From: Clostridiales bacterium
Lineage (GTDB): Bacteria > Bacillota > Clostridia > Peptostreptococcales > Anaerovoracaceae
Length of the DNA: 64,000 nt
Assembly: GCA_009776955.1 (NCBI GenBank)
Contig: WRMW01000008.1
Location: forward strand, 1 to 64,000
Direction: 5' to 3'
The stretch's first letter is position 1. Each line of letters begins with the position of its first letter. Below the pieces are notes generated by a model. That model did no database searches and was not told the DNA's origin. It saw only the letters and a list, made by a program, of their open reading frames with translations. A program made the position numbers and the translations under genes. This document shows positions 1-8,335 of this stretch, piece after piece.

Positions 1-61
1 CCTCATCGGCTAATTCCTTTAGCTTGCGGATTTCATCGGCGATAGATGTATTGTCACTCAT
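1..61 (-). CDS. Hypothetical protein, N-terminus only (runs off the window)
   Basis: The reverse strand carries an ATG preceded by a strong ribosome binding site (AAAGGAG, about 8 bases upstream) and about 20 codons reading MSDNTSIADEIRKLKELADE before the window ends. The start of the peptide is polar and charged and probably helical. I do not recognise it. The good ribosome binding site and its position in the element left of the tRNA-Gly fragment make it a likely accessory gene of that element. The six-frame track misses it because it is short and truncated. Confidence 0.55.
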   Translation of the reverse strand, partial: MSDNTSIADEIRKLKELADE

Positions 62-354
62 ATAGTTATCTCCTTTCGGTTTGTTTGTGCGGGTGTTCTC
101 TCTATGTTTTCCCAATACAAAAGGACACCTGCCTGTGTCGCCAAACACCCATGAACAAACAAATCCATGATAGGCAGATGCCCTCTTTTGAATTTGTTTG
201 TTGACCCTTGCGGGTCGGGTATTTGGCATGGATATTGTAACACACGAGCGTAGTCGAGTGTGTTCAAAGGTTTACAACATTGTGGCAACGCCGAATGTAA
301 ATCAGGGAAACCTTATAACAGATATTTAGCCTGTGGCACGGAAAGCGTAGCAGG
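62..354. other. Intergenic stretch of the integrated element
   Basis: No convincing gene is seen. The reverse ORF overlapping it (58-288) has no ribosome binding site, and its last codons are the binding site of the partial gene to its left. The stretch holds a small inverted repeat (CACAC...GTGTG, about 241-262) and AT-rich sequence, so it is probably the upstream control region of the leftward gene. Confidence 0.35.
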
Positions 355-762
355 CTACGCCGCTATCTGGTCGTGCAGTTCAGCAAAGATGGTATCAATC
401 TCGCTTGTGATAGCGTCACGTTCGTTATACGTCCGTCCGTACTCACAGGCGCAAGTGCCGCTCCACCATACACAGACAACAGCTTGCAAGTCTGTGTCGA
501 TATAGCAAGCGGGACCCCCAAGGGTGATGGCGATTTTGACGCTGCGGTACTCGTGCTGCGAGCCAACCCGATACTCGATGTCCAAGCAGTCCGCAAGGTA
601 TTCATAGAGCGTCAGGTATTCAAAGCAGGTTATGTATTCGCTACTGATAATCTCACTTAGCGTTCTTGCTATATGTAGCGCGTAGTCCTCATGGTCTTCA
701 AGATGTTCGCCCTCCTGTTCGCGGCGAGTTAGGATATTGATGTTGGTTGTGGTCGAGTTCAT
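355..762 (-). CDS. Hypothetical accessory protein of the integrated element
   Basis: This is a 135-residue protein starting MNSTTTNINILTRREQEGEHLEDH. I chose this ATG over the longer track ORF (355-969) because GGAGG lies seven bases upstream of it. The product is acidic, with a helical-looking middle (HIARTLSEIISSEY) and a C-terminal half rich in Cys, Trp and Tyr. It has no signal peptide or membrane segment. I do not recognise the family. It lies upstream of and divergent from the toxin-antitoxin pair, inside the element bounded by the tRNA-Gly fragment, so an accessory or conjugative-element function is likely by location only. Confidence 0.6.
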   Translation of the reverse strand: MNSTTTNINILTRREQEGEHLEDHEDYALHIARTLSEIISSEYITCFEYLTLYEYLADCLDIEYRVGSQHEYRSVKIAITLGGPACYIDTDLQAVVCVWWSGTCACEYGRTYNERDAITSEIDTIFAELHDQIAA

Positions 763-849
763 GGTGGATACCTCCATTACAAAACAAGGCATAGACTTTA
801 TGATATACTTCACATATGAATGGCAGTACGCATTTGAAAGGAGCTTGGC

Positions 850-1080
850 ATGATTGCTGTACAAGGATATTTTGAGGGTGACCGTTTCTTCCCTGAACAA
901 CAGGTGAAGATTCCACAGCGCAAGCGGGCAATCGTCACGATTTTGGACGAGCCTGTTGTGGACAGGCATGAGAGGAACAAGAAAGCGTGGATGAAGTTTC
1001 TGAAGGAAATAGCAGAGTGCGATGAGCCGCCGCCCGAAGGTATGCCAGAGCGCGTACGTTTCAACAGGGTGCTTGACTGA
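850..1080 (+). CDS. Antitoxin partner of the VapC-like toxin
   Basis: A 76-residue protein is encoded directly before a PIN-domain toxin, with AAAGGAG seven to eight bases before its ATG. Its stop codon TGA shares one base with the toxin's ATG (TGATG), the translational coupling typical of type II toxin-antitoxin pairs. The N-terminal part (MIAVQGYFEGDRFFPEQQVKIPQRKRAIVTI) looks like a short beta-rich DNA-binding segment. The C-terminal half is charged, with a helical stretch (NKKAWMKFLKEIAE) suited to wrapping the toxin. The antitoxin role is inferred mainly from position, size and coupling, since antitoxin families are weakly conserved. It would be expected to autorepress the operon. Confidence 0.75.
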   Translation: MIAVQGYFEGDRFFPEQQVKIPQRKRAIVTILDEPVVDRHERNKKAWMKFLKEIAECDEPPPEGMPERVRFNRVLD

Positions 1081-1490
1081 TGATTATATACGCGCTTGAC
1101 ACTAATATAGTTTCGCATATTGTGAAAGGTGATGAGGGGTTGTCAACTCGCGTGGCGCAGGAGTGGGCAAGCGGAAACGCAATTGCCGTCCCGCCAGTTG
1201 TGCTGTATGAAATAAGGCGGTGGCTTCTGTTCAACAAATCAGGTAATCGGTCACAGACATTTGAAAACTTTCTTGCGGATTCTTTGACTGAGGACATGGA
1301 ACTTAGCGCATTTGAAATAGCAGCGACTGAACACGCTCGTCTAAAGCGGGCAGGGTATACGCTTGACGATGCCGATTTGCTCATTGCGGGGTTTTGTTTA
1401 GATAAAGGCTATGTGTTGGTCACAAACAATACAAAGCATTACAGCCTTGTTGACGGTCTTGATATAGAGGACTGGACAGCCACGGTATAG
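1080..1490 (+). CDS. vapC: PIN-domain ribonuclease toxin, VapC-like
   Basis: This 136-residue protein has the PIN-domain layout: YALDTNIVSHIVKG at the N-terminus with the first catalytic Asp, a central Glu in YEIRRW, and DADLLIAGFCLDKGYVLVTNN near the C-terminus with further acidic residues. PIN toxins of the VapC type are Mg2+-dependent endoribonucleases that cut tRNA or rRNA when the labile antitoxin is lost. The length is normal for the family. It is translationally coupled to the upstream antitoxin. Its place at the edge of an integrated element suggests an addiction or stabilisation module. The RNA target cannot be predicted from sequence. Confidence 0.88.
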   Translation: MIIYALDTNIVSHIVKGDEGLSTRVAQEWASGNAIAVPPVVLYEIRRWLLFNKSGNRSQTFENFLADSLTEDMELSAFEIAATEHARLKRAGYTLDDADLLIAGFCLDKGYVLVTNNTKHYSLVDGLDIEDWTATV

Positions 1491-1597
1491 GGCTACGACA
1501 AAACTAATGTCAAACTGCACTACGAACGGCGGTTCGTTAGTGTGGTACAAAACGTGGTAATAGGCAGGGGAATGTTGAAACTTCAACGCTTAGAGTA

Positions 1598-1645
1598 GCC
1601 TTGCCAAGGCGAGGGTCGCGAGTTCAAATCTCGTCTTCCGCTCCA
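1598..1645 (+). other. Attachment site: 3' fragment of a tRNA-Gly(GCC) gene
   Basis: The stretch ends with the 3' part of a tRNA-Gly gene: anticodon loop TTGCCAA, an intact T arm (GCGAG-TTCAAAT-CTCGT), the 3' acceptor strand CTTCCGC, discriminator T and an encoded CCA. The 5' half of the tRNA (matching GCGGAAG) is absent; the upstream bases are unrelated. The anticodon stem also has a mismatch on its outer side. This is the trace left when an element integrates by site-specific recombination at a tRNA 3' end. The element therefore lies to the left and the other junction is outside the window. Confidence 0.82.
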
Positions 1646-1682
1646 AAAAACCGTTGGAATTGCAATGTGACCAACGGTTTTT
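1646..1682 (+). terminator. Rho-independent terminator after the tRNA-Gly fragment
   Basis: AAAAACCGTTGG and CCAACGGTTTTT form a long perfect stem around a 13-base loop, ending in a T run. It sits directly after the encoded CCA, so it is probably the original terminator of the intact tRNA-Gly gene. Confidence 0.85.
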
Positions 1683-1774
1683 GCTTGCATTGAAAGCGAA
1701 AGAGACGATTTCTTGAACAAACGTTCTTCTTATGTTACAATTACATTAGTTGAAAATAAGGAAAGGGATCAAAT

Positions 1775-2632
1775 ATGGCTAAAGAGAAAAACAGCATAAT
1801 TACGGTACAGAACACAATAGTCAATGTCACGAAGATACGCAAGGATGACTATATTTCGTTGACAGATATTGCGAAGTATCGAGATGCTGACAACCCCAAT
1901 CAAATTATTAGCTTATGGCTGAGAACATATAACACAATTTCGTTCATAGGTCTTTGGGAAACAATAAACAACCCAGAGTTTAAACCCCACATATATGAGG
2001 GGTTTAAACAAGAAGCTGCCCAGCCAACTTTTTGGATGTCTCCAAAGAAATGGATAGATGGAACAGACGCTATTGGTATGATTTCAAAATCTGGGCGGTA
2101 TGGTGGCGGAACGCTTGCGCACAATGAGATTGCGTTTGAATTTGCATCGTGGATTTCGCCGGAATTCAAGCTATATCTTATTTCTGAGTTCAAACGCCTA
2201 AAAAGCGAAGAACAATTGCAACTATCGCAGGAATGGGATTTGCAGCGTACGATTTCAAAAATCAACTATCGAATTCATACAGATGCGATAAAAGAGCATA
2301 TTATTCCGCCTATGGTGACAAAAGCTCAGGCTAATATCATCTATGCTTCAGAAGCGGATATTTTAAATGTTGCTTTATTTGGGTTGACTGCGGCAGAATG
2401 GCGAATGAATAACCCTGAAAAACCTGGGAATATACGTGATGGCGCAACACTCGAACAGCTTGTTGTCCTTTCCAATATGGAGAGCATCAATGCGCTTCTT
2501 ATTAAGCAGGGATTGTCGCAAGGCGAGCGCCTTGTCGAACTCAATCAGGTCGCAATCACGCAATTGACATCGTTGTTTGGAAACAAACAAATCCAGCGAT
2601 TAGGCAATAGTACCAAAGGAAAAAGAAAGTAA
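1775..2632 (+). CDS. KilA-N domain protein (phage-related)
   Basis: The 285-residue product has an N-terminal KilA-N-like domain: ISLTDIAKYRD, then LWLRTYNTISFIGLWE, and a SGRYGGGTLAHNEIAFEFASWISPEFKLYLI block close to the APSES/KilA-N consensus. KilA-N proteins are DNA-binding proteins common in phages and mobile elements. The C-terminal part (about 150-285) is helical and contains NVALFGLTAAEWRMNNPEKPGNIRDGATLEQL, a region often following KilA-N in chromosomal copies. The start is supported by GGAAAGGG about six bases upstream. The gene is more AT-rich than the core genes to its right, consistent with horizontal origin. No other phage genes are nearby, so it is a lone cargo gene or relic. 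Confidence 0.85.
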   Translation: MAKEKNSIITVQNTIVNVTKIRKDDYISLTDIAKYRDADNPNQIISLWLRTYNTISFIGLWETINNPEFKPHIYEGFKQEAAQPTFWMSPKKWIDGTDAIGMISKSGRYGGGTLAHNEIAFEFASWISPEFKLYLISEFKRLKSEEQLQLSQEWDLQRTISKINYRIHTDAIKEHIIPPMVTKAQANIIYASEADILNVALFGLTAAEWRMNNPEKPGNIRDGATLEQLVVLSNMESINALLIKQGLSQGERLVELNQVAITQLTSLFGNKQIQRLGNSTKGKRK

Positions 2633-2990
2633 GATGATAACGATTATTTCAATCGCCAAATAAGGTATTAGACAATATATACCTAAAATATATGTTGCAA
2701 GCAGCAAACGGTGTAGAAATATCAATGATTTCAGCCCCACATCTTTTTCGGTGTAGGTTGGCAAGGGAAAGCTTGTGATTTCAACGGTCATGGGCTTTTC
2801 CCATGTCGTGGCTGACTCAAGCAACGTAAGACCAGATGCCATTTTCCATCCTAATATTTGTGGGAATGCATCAATGATGGAGTCTATCAAGGCCAACAAT
2901 TGTTGCCCGGTTGGTTTGCCATTTAGAACTATTCCCTGAATATCTTGAAAAACTTTGGCTTGTGTTAACGCTATGAAGCTATCAGCATAG
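2633..2990 (-). pseudogene. Possible gene fragment in a gene-poor stretch
   Basis: Between the KilA-N gene and the alcohol dehydrogenase lie about 480 bases without a convincing gene. On the reverse strand an open frame from about 2980 downward reads protein-like sequence (GKPTGQQLLALIDSIIDAFP and on to TEKDVGLKSL) and then turns into an AT-rich hydrophobic tail that overlaps the KilA-N stop. There is no ATG or ribosome binding site at its upstream end, and a stop codon precedes it. I do not recognise the family. A decayed fragment is my best reading, with low certainty. Confidence 0.25.
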
Positions 2991-3115
2991 CTTGTATTAT
3001 AGCTCTGGGGGTAGAAGCGTTACCGATTAACACTCTAATAACTATTTCCTCCAAAGTCGTGATTGCGATATAATACTGTCGTAAAATAATTGTGTTGCAA
3101 AGGCAGGGAAAAACT

Positions 3116-4213
3116 ATGGATATAAAAGCGGCAGTTGTATATGAGAGGGGCGAGCCCTTTGTCATAAGGGATGTATGTCTTGGCGAGCCGAAGGCGACGG
3201 AGGTGTTGGTGCGAATGGTCGGCTGCGGCATCTGCCACTCGGATCTTTTTGTAAGAGACCATGGGCCGACGGAGGTTCCGGCGGTGCTTGGGCATGAGGG
3301 CGCAGGCGTGGTCGAAAGGGTGGGGAGCGCGGTGACGATGGTGGCCCCTGGCGAACATGTCGTGTTTTGCTCTTACTCTTGCGGGGTTTGCGAGGCGTGC
3401 TTGAGCGGTCATCCCGCATGGTGTGAGCGTAGCGACGATGTGAATTTTGGGAGCGTGCATGCGGACGGCACGAAGCGTCTTGCGGACAAGGACGGGGCGG
3501 AGCTGTCGACATTCTTCGGGCAGTCGAGCTTTGCGACGTATGTTGTCGCAGACCAAAGGAGCGTTGTAAGCGTAGACAAGAGCGTGGATCTTGCGATGCT
3601 TGGGCCGCTAGGCTGCGGGATACAGACGGGCGCAGGCTCCATAATAAACGTCCTTGCCCCCAAGGTGGGGGACACCATCGCGATTTTCGGGTGCGGCTCG
3701 GTGGGGCTCTCGGCGCTTATGGCCGCGAAGCTATGCGGATGCTCCACCATAATCGGTGTCGATGTGACCACGGCTCGACTCGATCTTGCGAGGGAGCTTG
3801 GCGCGACCCACACAATCAATGCGAGCGAAACAAGCGACGTGGCTGCCGAGATTATGAAGATTACGAACGGCCGCGGACTTGACTTCACATTTGAGACAAC
3901 GGCGATAGAGTCCGTCCTCGGCGCGGCGGTGGATTCGCTTCGCAGGGGCGGGGCGTGCGGGATGGTCGGCACGTCGGGCGAGAGGGTGCTCGGCCTGAAA
4001 ATGCAGACGATTATGGGACAGAGCAAAAAGCTTGTCGGCATTGTGCAAGGCGACTCTATACCGTGGTTGTTCATTCCAAAAATTATTGGATTATACAAGG
4101 ACGGGAAATTTCCGTTCGATAAATTGATTACATATTATTCATTTGAGGACATCAACAAGGCGGCGGACGATTCGCATAGCGGCGTCGCGATAAAGCCGGT
4201 GATAAGGTTTTAG
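3116..4213 (+). CDS. Zinc-dependent alcohol dehydrogenase (MDR family)
   Basis: A 365-residue medium-chain dehydrogenase/reductase. It shows catalytic-zinc ligands in VGCGICHSDLF and GHEGAGVVERVG, structural-zinc cysteines in CSYSCGVCEACLSGHPAWC, GPLGCGIQTGAG, and the NAD(P)-binding IFGCGSVGLSALMAAKL. It should oxidise alcohols or reduce aldehydes with NAD(P). The pattern resembles the class III/aryl-alcohol dehydrogenase branch. I start at MDIKAAVVYERG, the conserved family N-terminus, rather than eight codons earlier. A TATAAT-like -10 box lies at 3069-3074 without a clear -35. The gene is followed after 22 bases by an Fe-S aldo/keto reductase, probably in the same transcript, suggesting a joint role in aldehyde or ketone metabolism. 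Confidence 0.92.
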   Translation: MDIKAAVVYERGEPFVIRDVCLGEPKATEVLVRMVGCGICHSDLFVRDHGPTEVPAVLGHEGAGVVERVGSAVTMVAPGEHVVFCSYSCGVCEACLSGHPAWCERSDDVNFGSVHADGTKRLADKDGAELSTFFGQSSFATYVVADQRSVVSVDKSVDLAMLGPLGCGIQTGAGSIINVLAPKVGDTIAIFGCGSVGLSALMAAKLCGCSTIIGVDVTTARLDLARELGATHTINASETSDVAAEIMKITNGRGLDFTFETTAIESVLGAAVDSLRRGGACGMVGTSGERVLGLKMQTIMGQSKKLVGIVQGDSIPWLFIPKIIGLYKDGKFPFDKLITYYSFEDINKAADDSHSGVAIKPVIRF

Positions 4214-4235
4214 GGGCGGCGCGACGGAGGGGCAG

Positions 4236-5387
4236 ATGGAGTACAGGCGGCTTGGAAAACTGGACAGAACGGTCAGCGTCATCGGGCTTGGGTGCGAGCA
4301 TCTTGACAGGAAACCGTACGAGCAGGTCAAGGAGACGGTGGACGCGGCGCTTGCGAACGGCGTCAATATTTTGGACGTGTTTATGCCGGGCAAGGAGATA
4401 CGCGAGGACATCGCCAAGGCGCTTGGGAGCAGACGCAAGGACGTGATGATACAGGGGCATATCGGCTCCACGGACATCAACCAACAATACGATATCAGCC
4501 GCGACCTGCCCACGGTGAAGAAGTATTTCGAGGACCTTTTGCGTATCTTCGGCGGGCATGTCGAGTTCGGCATGATGTTCTTCATCGACTCGGAAAAGGA
4601 CTATAAAAATGTGTTCGAGACGGATTTTGCGACGTATGTGGAGCGTATGAAAAAGGAGGGCTATATCGGGAATGTCGGCTTCAGTTCGCACAGCCCTGAG
4701 AGGGCTATCAAGGCGATTGAGACCGGGCTGCCCGAAATGCTTATGTTCAGCGTCAACCCTGCGTTCGACATGGTTCCGCCCGAAGAATACACCATACGGC
4801 AGCTCGACAAGGGCTTCACCCCCGAAGCGTTTAAGGGCATCGACCCTCAGCGCGCGAAGCTTTACAAGCTATGCGAGCAGAGGCAAATCGGCATCACGGT
4901 GATGAAATCGCTCTGTTCAGGCAAGCTGCTTTCGCCTGAGCATACGCCGTTTGCAAGCCCGATGACGGTGCCGCAGTGCATACATTATGCGCTGTCGAGA
5001 CCGGCGGTAAGTAGCGTGCTGCTCGGCTGCCAGACGGCGGCGGAGGTGGAGGACGCCGTCCGCTACCTTACGCTTGACGATGCGGAGCGTGACTACACGG
5101 AGGTTCTTAGCTCCGTCAAAAACGACTTCCGTGGCAGCTGCGTCTATTGCAATCATTGTCAGCCCTGCCCAGCGGAAATCGACATCGCCGCCGTCACAAA
5201 GTATCTGGACATCGCATTGCTCGACCTAGAGAATGTGCCGCCGTCCGTCCGCTCGCACTATTCGCAGCTGCCGTACAGCGGGAGCGACTGCATAGCCTGC
5301 GGGAAATGCGAGGATCGTTGCCCGTTCGGTGTGCCGATCATCCAGAATATGAATGAAGCGAAAAGGGTTTTCGGTGTGCGGGCTTAA
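4236..5387 (+). CDS. Aldo/keto reductase with C-terminal 4Fe-4S domain
   Basis: The 383-residue protein starts with the aldo/keto reductase signature MEYRRLGKLDRTVSVIGLGCEHLD and continues through a TIM barrel (YVERMKKEGYIGNVGFSSHSPE). The C-terminus carries two cysteine clusters, CVYCNHCQPCPAEIDI and CIACGKCEDRCPFGVPI, typical of the ferredoxin-containing reductase subfamily common in anaerobic Firmicutes. The second cluster is a full CxxCxxCxxxCP motif. The catalytic Tyr/Lys tetrad is not obvious in this subgroup, so the substrate is unknown. The start has GGAGG six bases upstream. It follows the alcohol dehydrogenase closely and precedes cutA. Confidence 0.9.
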   Translation: MEYRRLGKLDRTVSVIGLGCEHLDRKPYEQVKETVDAALANGVNILDVFMPGKEIREDIAKALGSRRKDVMIQGHIGSTDINQQYDISRDLPTVKKYFEDLLRIFGGHVEFGMMFFIDSEKDYKNVFETDFATYVERMKKEGYIGNVGFSSHSPERAIKAIETGLPEMLMFSVNPAFDMVPPEEYTIRQLDKGFTPEAFKGIDPQRAKLYKLCEQRQIGITVMKSLCSGKLLSPEHTPFASPMTVPQCIHYALSRPAVSSVLLGCQTAAEVEDAVRYLTLDDAERDYTEVLSSVKNDFRGSCVYCNHCQPCPAEIDIAAVTKYLDIALLDLENVPPSVRSHYSQLPYSGSDCIACGKCEDRCPFGVPIIQNMNEAKRVFGVRA

Positions 5388-5427
5388 AGGAAAAATTTTG
5401 CATAATAAGTAAATTTTGGAGGGGAAT

Positions 5428-5739
5428 ATGGACGGCTTTTCGATTGTGATGACGACGTGCGGGAGCGCGGACAAGGCAAGGCAGATATCTTCGGCGCTGC
5501 TTGACGGAGGCTTGGCGGCTTGCGTTCAGGCCATGCCGATAGAGAGCCATTATATATGGGAGGGCGAGGTGCAGAACGACGATGAGGTGCTGCTTATGAT
5601 AAAGGGCAAGACCGAAAACTATGAGGGCATCGAGGCGGAGATTCTGCGTCTGCACGACTACGATCTGCCGGAGATAATCAGGGTGCCGATAGAGGGCGGG
5701 CTCGCAGGCTACCTTGCCTGGCTCGCCGCCCCTAAGTGA
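5428..5739 (+). CDS. cutA: CutA-family divalent-cation tolerance protein
   Basis: A 103-residue protein with the CutA core: GSADKARQISSALLDGGLAACVQ, SHYIWEGEVQNDDEVLLMIK and HDYDLPEIIRVPIEGG. CutA forms very stable ferredoxin-fold trimers and was linked to divalent metal tolerance in E. coli; its precise role remains unsettled. I use the internal ATG (MDGFSIVM), four codons after the track start, because TTGGAGGGG lies at the right spacing before it. It sits between the Fe-S reductase and the esterase on the same strand with short gaps. Confidence 0.92.
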   Translation: MDGFSIVMTTCGSADKARQISSALLDGGLAACVQAMPIESHYIWEGEVQNDDEVLLMIKGKTENYEGIEAEILRLHDYDLPEIIRVPIEGGLAGYLAWLAAPK

Positions 5740-5754
5740 GGTGGTCACAAAGAA

Positions 5755-7266
5755 ATGACGGGAAAATCATATATAGTCGAAACGAAATATGGCACCCTGC
5801 GGGGCGAGGACGCCGGAGGCGTGAGCGTCTGGCGCGGCATACCATACGCATCACCGCCCGTGGGTGACTTGCGATTCAGGAAACCTGAGCCGCCGGCGTC
5901 CTGGGAGGGCGTGCGGGACGCCTTGGCGTTCGGGCCCATATGCCCGCAGAGCGGCAGCTTCCGTAGGAGAGGACGCGCCTCAGTCACGGAGATGTCCGAG
6001 GACTGTCTGACGCTCAATATTTGGTCACCGGCGGCGGACGGGGCGAAGCGCCCGGTGCTGTTCTATATCCACGGCGGCTCGTTTTCCGACGGCGCAGGCA
6101 GCGACAAGGAGTATGACGGCACAGGCATTACGCGCGACGGCGATATCGTCTTGGTCACGATAAATTACCGCTTGGGCGCGCTCGGCTTTATGGACTTTTC
6201 GTTTCTGGATGACAGCTTTGTGCCGAATTGCGGCTTTTGGGACATACTTGCCGCCCTGCGCTGGGTGAATGAAAACATCGAAGCGTTCGGCGGTGACCCT
6301 GACAATGTGACGGTGTGCGGCCAGTCCGCCGGCGGCATCAGCGTATGCATCCTTGCGACTATGGACGAGGCGTGCGGATACTTGAAACGCGGCATCATGA
6401 TGAGCGGCCTGCCGACATTGCTGCATACGAGGGAGCAGGCGCAAAAGGTCGCCCGTGGCTTTCTTGAGTTTATGGGCATATCGGACGCGGACGGATTGAG
6501 GGCGGCGTGCGACCTTGACCTTGCGGCACGTCAAAAGGAGTTTGCGCTCAATCACGCTCTCGGCGCCGCCACGTTCGCGCCGTGTGCGGACGGCGACCTT
6601 GTAGTCCGCTATCCTATCCCCGCTGCGAAAGAGGGCGAGACCTGCGGCGTCCCCATGCTTATCGGCACTACGCGGGAGGAAATGTCCATCGTGTTCAAGA
6701 AAACGCTTTCCCGCCTCGTGGATATCAGCGTGCTGAGGAAGAAGGGCGTGCAGGCGGAGCTTGAGGAAGCGAAAAAGCGTATTTCGGCGGCATACGAAAG
6801 GTATGGGAGGCGCGGGCCGGCCATCATGGTTTCGGACTATGTGTTCCGTATGCCGAGCGTCTGGTTCGCGGAGGCGCACAGCAAAAGCACATGCACATGG
6901 ATGTACCGCTTCGACTACGAGACGTTCGGTATGCGGATGTCGGGCCTGCACGCCTTCCACTCAAGCGACATACCCTTCCTTTTCGGCAATTTCAAAGTCG
7001 GCTTGGCAAGGTATATGCTCGCCTTTTCGCCGGTCAAAACGGGCATTCGCAAGGTACACAAAGAGCTTCGTGGCGACTTCCTCACATTCATAAAGACAGG
7101 TGAGCTGCCCTGGGAGAAGTGCGACGGGGAGAATACGCCCGCCAAGTGCTACGCACTCCCGTCGTTTTTCGAGCAGGCCGTACACCCTGAGGTCAAGGAC
7201 GCATACAACGGCAGCGAGTTCAAACGCCGCAGCCTCGCAGGGGAGAGCAACAATCTCGCGGACTGA
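5755..7266 (+). CDS. Type-B carboxylesterase
   Basis: The 503-residue product is a type-B carboxylesterase/lipase of the alpha/beta-hydrolase fold. It shows the N-terminal GTLRGEDAGGVSVWRGIPYA signature, the oxyanion-hole HGGSFSDGAG, the catalytic-serine elbow VCGQSAGGISV, and a C-terminal LHAFHSSDIPFLFGN with the catalytic His region. It would hydrolyse carboxylic esters, as do the PnbA-type bacterial enzymes. There is no signal peptide, so it is cytoplasmic. Length is normal for the family. It begins 15 bases after cutA and is the last gene before the promoter of the cys operon. The substrate is unknown. Confidence 0.92.
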   Translation: MTGKSYIVETKYGTLRGEDAGGVSVWRGIPYASPPVGDLRFRKPEPPASWEGVRDALAFGPICPQSGSFRRRGRASVTEMSEDCLTLNIWSPAADGAKRPVLFYIHGGSFSDGAGSDKEYDGTGITRDGDIVLVTINYRLGALGFMDFSFLDDSFVPNCGFWDILAALRWVNENIEAFGGDPDNVTVCGQSAGGISVCILATMDEACGYLKRGIMMSGLPTLLHTREQAQKVARGFLEFMGISDADGLRAACDLDLAARQKEFALNHALGAATFAPCADGDLVVRYPIPAAKEGETCGVPMLIGTTREEMSIVFKKTLSRLVDISVLRKKGVQAELEEAKKRISAAYERYGRRGPAIMVSDYVFRMPSVWFAEAHSKSTCTWMYRFDYETFGMRMSGLHAFHSSDIPFLFGNFKVGLARYMLAFSPVKTGIRKVHKELRGDFLTFIKTGELPWEKCDGENTPAKCYALPSFFEQAVHPEVKDAYNGSEFKRRSLAGESNNLAD

Positions 7267-7304
7267 TGGCAAGCCCCACAATACCCGCAAAATAAAAATT
7301 TTTG

Positions 7305-7333
7305 TTGACAGGGCTACGAAAAGGTGATATTTT
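7305..7333 (+). promoter_or_regulatory. Sigma-70-type promoter of cysK-cysE-metY
   Basis: A perfect -35 box TTGACA (7305-7310) and a -10-like TATTTT (7328-7333) are separated by exactly 17 bases, 55 bases before the cysK start codon. Confidence 0.75.
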
Positions 7334-7342
7334 AATCACAAT

Positions 7343-7356
7343 AATCATATATGATT
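7343..7356 (+). promoter_or_regulatory. Palindrome at the expected cysK transcription start, possible operator
   Basis: AATCATATATGATT is a perfect 14-base palindrome placed 10-23 bases after the -10 box, over the expected transcription start. This is a good position for a repressor. No known sulfur-responsive motif (T-box, S-box) is seen between it and cysK. The regulator is unknown; an Rrf2/CymR-like protein is only a guess from the operon's function. Confidence 0.4.
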
Positions 7357-7387
7357 AGTATGTATTAAGTAAAGAGAGGATGAATCT

Positions 7388-8323
7388 ATGTCAATTAACA
7401 AGAATTTCGGGGACTTGGTAGGGAACACGCCGCTGTTGGAATTGTCGAACACTGCGGCCTCTAATCAATTATCGGCGAGGCTGATCGCAAAGCTTGAGTA
7501 TTTCAATCCCGCCGGCAGCGTAAAGGACAGGATTGCGAAAGCGATGATAGAGGACGCCGAGGAAAAGGGGCTTATAGACGAAAACACGGTCATTATCGAG
7601 CCGACGAGCGGCAACACGGGCATAGGGCTCGCAGCGATCGCGGCCTCGAAAAATTACCGCCTTATACTGACCATGCCTGAGACCATGAGCGTCGAAAGAC
7701 GTGATTTGCTCAAGGCATATGGGGCGGAGCTCGTACTGACCGAGGGCGCGCTCGGCATGAAGGGCGCCGTCGCCAAGGCGGAGGAATTAGTGCAGTCTAC
7801 GCCGAACAGCTTTTTAGCAGGGCAGTTCGTCAACCCCGCCAACCCCGCCGTCCATTATAAGACTACGGGACCGGAGATATGGGCGCAGACAGACGGGAAG
7901 GTCGATATCTTTGTTTCGGGCATCGGGACCGGCGGCACCATCAGCGGCGCGGGCAAGTACCTTAAAGAGAAAAACCCGAACATAAAGATCATCGCGGTAG
8001 AGCCGGCGGACTCCCCGCTGCTTTCGGAAGGGAAGGCGGGCCCACATAAGATTCAGGGCATCGGGGCGGGGTTCGTGCCCGACGTGCTGGACACCAAGAT
8101 ATATGACGATATCATCACGGTTAGGAACGAGGACGCGTTCCAGACGGGCAGGGATATTGCGCGCAACGAAGGGGTCTTGGTGGGCATATCCTCCGGCGCG
8201 GCGGCATGGGCGGCCATCGAAGCGGCGAAGCGTCCAGAAAACGCAGGCAAAACAATTGTCGTAATCCTGCCGGACACGGGCGAGCGGTATCTCTCGACGC
8301 CGATGTTCGCGGAGACGCAGTAG
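7388..8323 (+). CDS. cysK: Cysteine synthase (O-acetylserine sulfhydrylase)
   Basis: A 311-residue PLP enzyme that makes cysteine from O-acetylserine and sulfide. It has the hallmark motifs: GNTPLLEL at the N-terminus, [15 protein letters not shown] with the PLP lysine, [12 protein letters not shown], the phosphate-binding [12 protein letters not shown] and the C-terminal [10 protein letters not shown]. Length is typical for CysK. It leads the operon with cysE, 12 bases downstream, and metY, and has its own promoter. A GAGAGGA ribosome binding site precedes the ATG. Confidence 0.97.
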   Translation: MSINKNFGDLVGNTPLLELSNTAASNQLSARLIAKLEYFNPAGSVKDRIAKAMIEDAEEKGLIDENTVIIEPTSGNTGIGLAAIAASKNYRLILTMPETMSVERRDLLKAYGAELVLTEGALGMKGAVAKAEELVQSTPNSFLAGQFVNPANPAVHYKTTGPEIWAQTDGKVDIFVSGIGTGGTISGAGKYLKEKNPNIKIIAVEPADSPLLSEGKAGPHKIQGIGAGFVPDVLDTKIYDDIITVRNEDAFQTGRDIARNEGVLVGISSGAAAWAAIEAAKRPENAGKTIVVILPDTGERYLSTPMFAETQ

Positions 8324-8335
8324 GCGGAGAAGGCG

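Noticed and set aside
58-288. Reverse ORF of 76 codons at the left edge
   Set aside because: It has no ribosome binding site and its end is the binding site of the partial gene at 1-61.
1598-1645. Functional tRNA-Gly gene
   Set aside because: The 5' acceptor strand and D arm are missing, so only a fragment remains.
6025-6960. Long reverse ORF opposite the carboxylesterase
   Set aside because: It mirrors a GC-rich coding frame, has a His/Arg-rich composition and no start signals. The forward frame has all esterase motifs.
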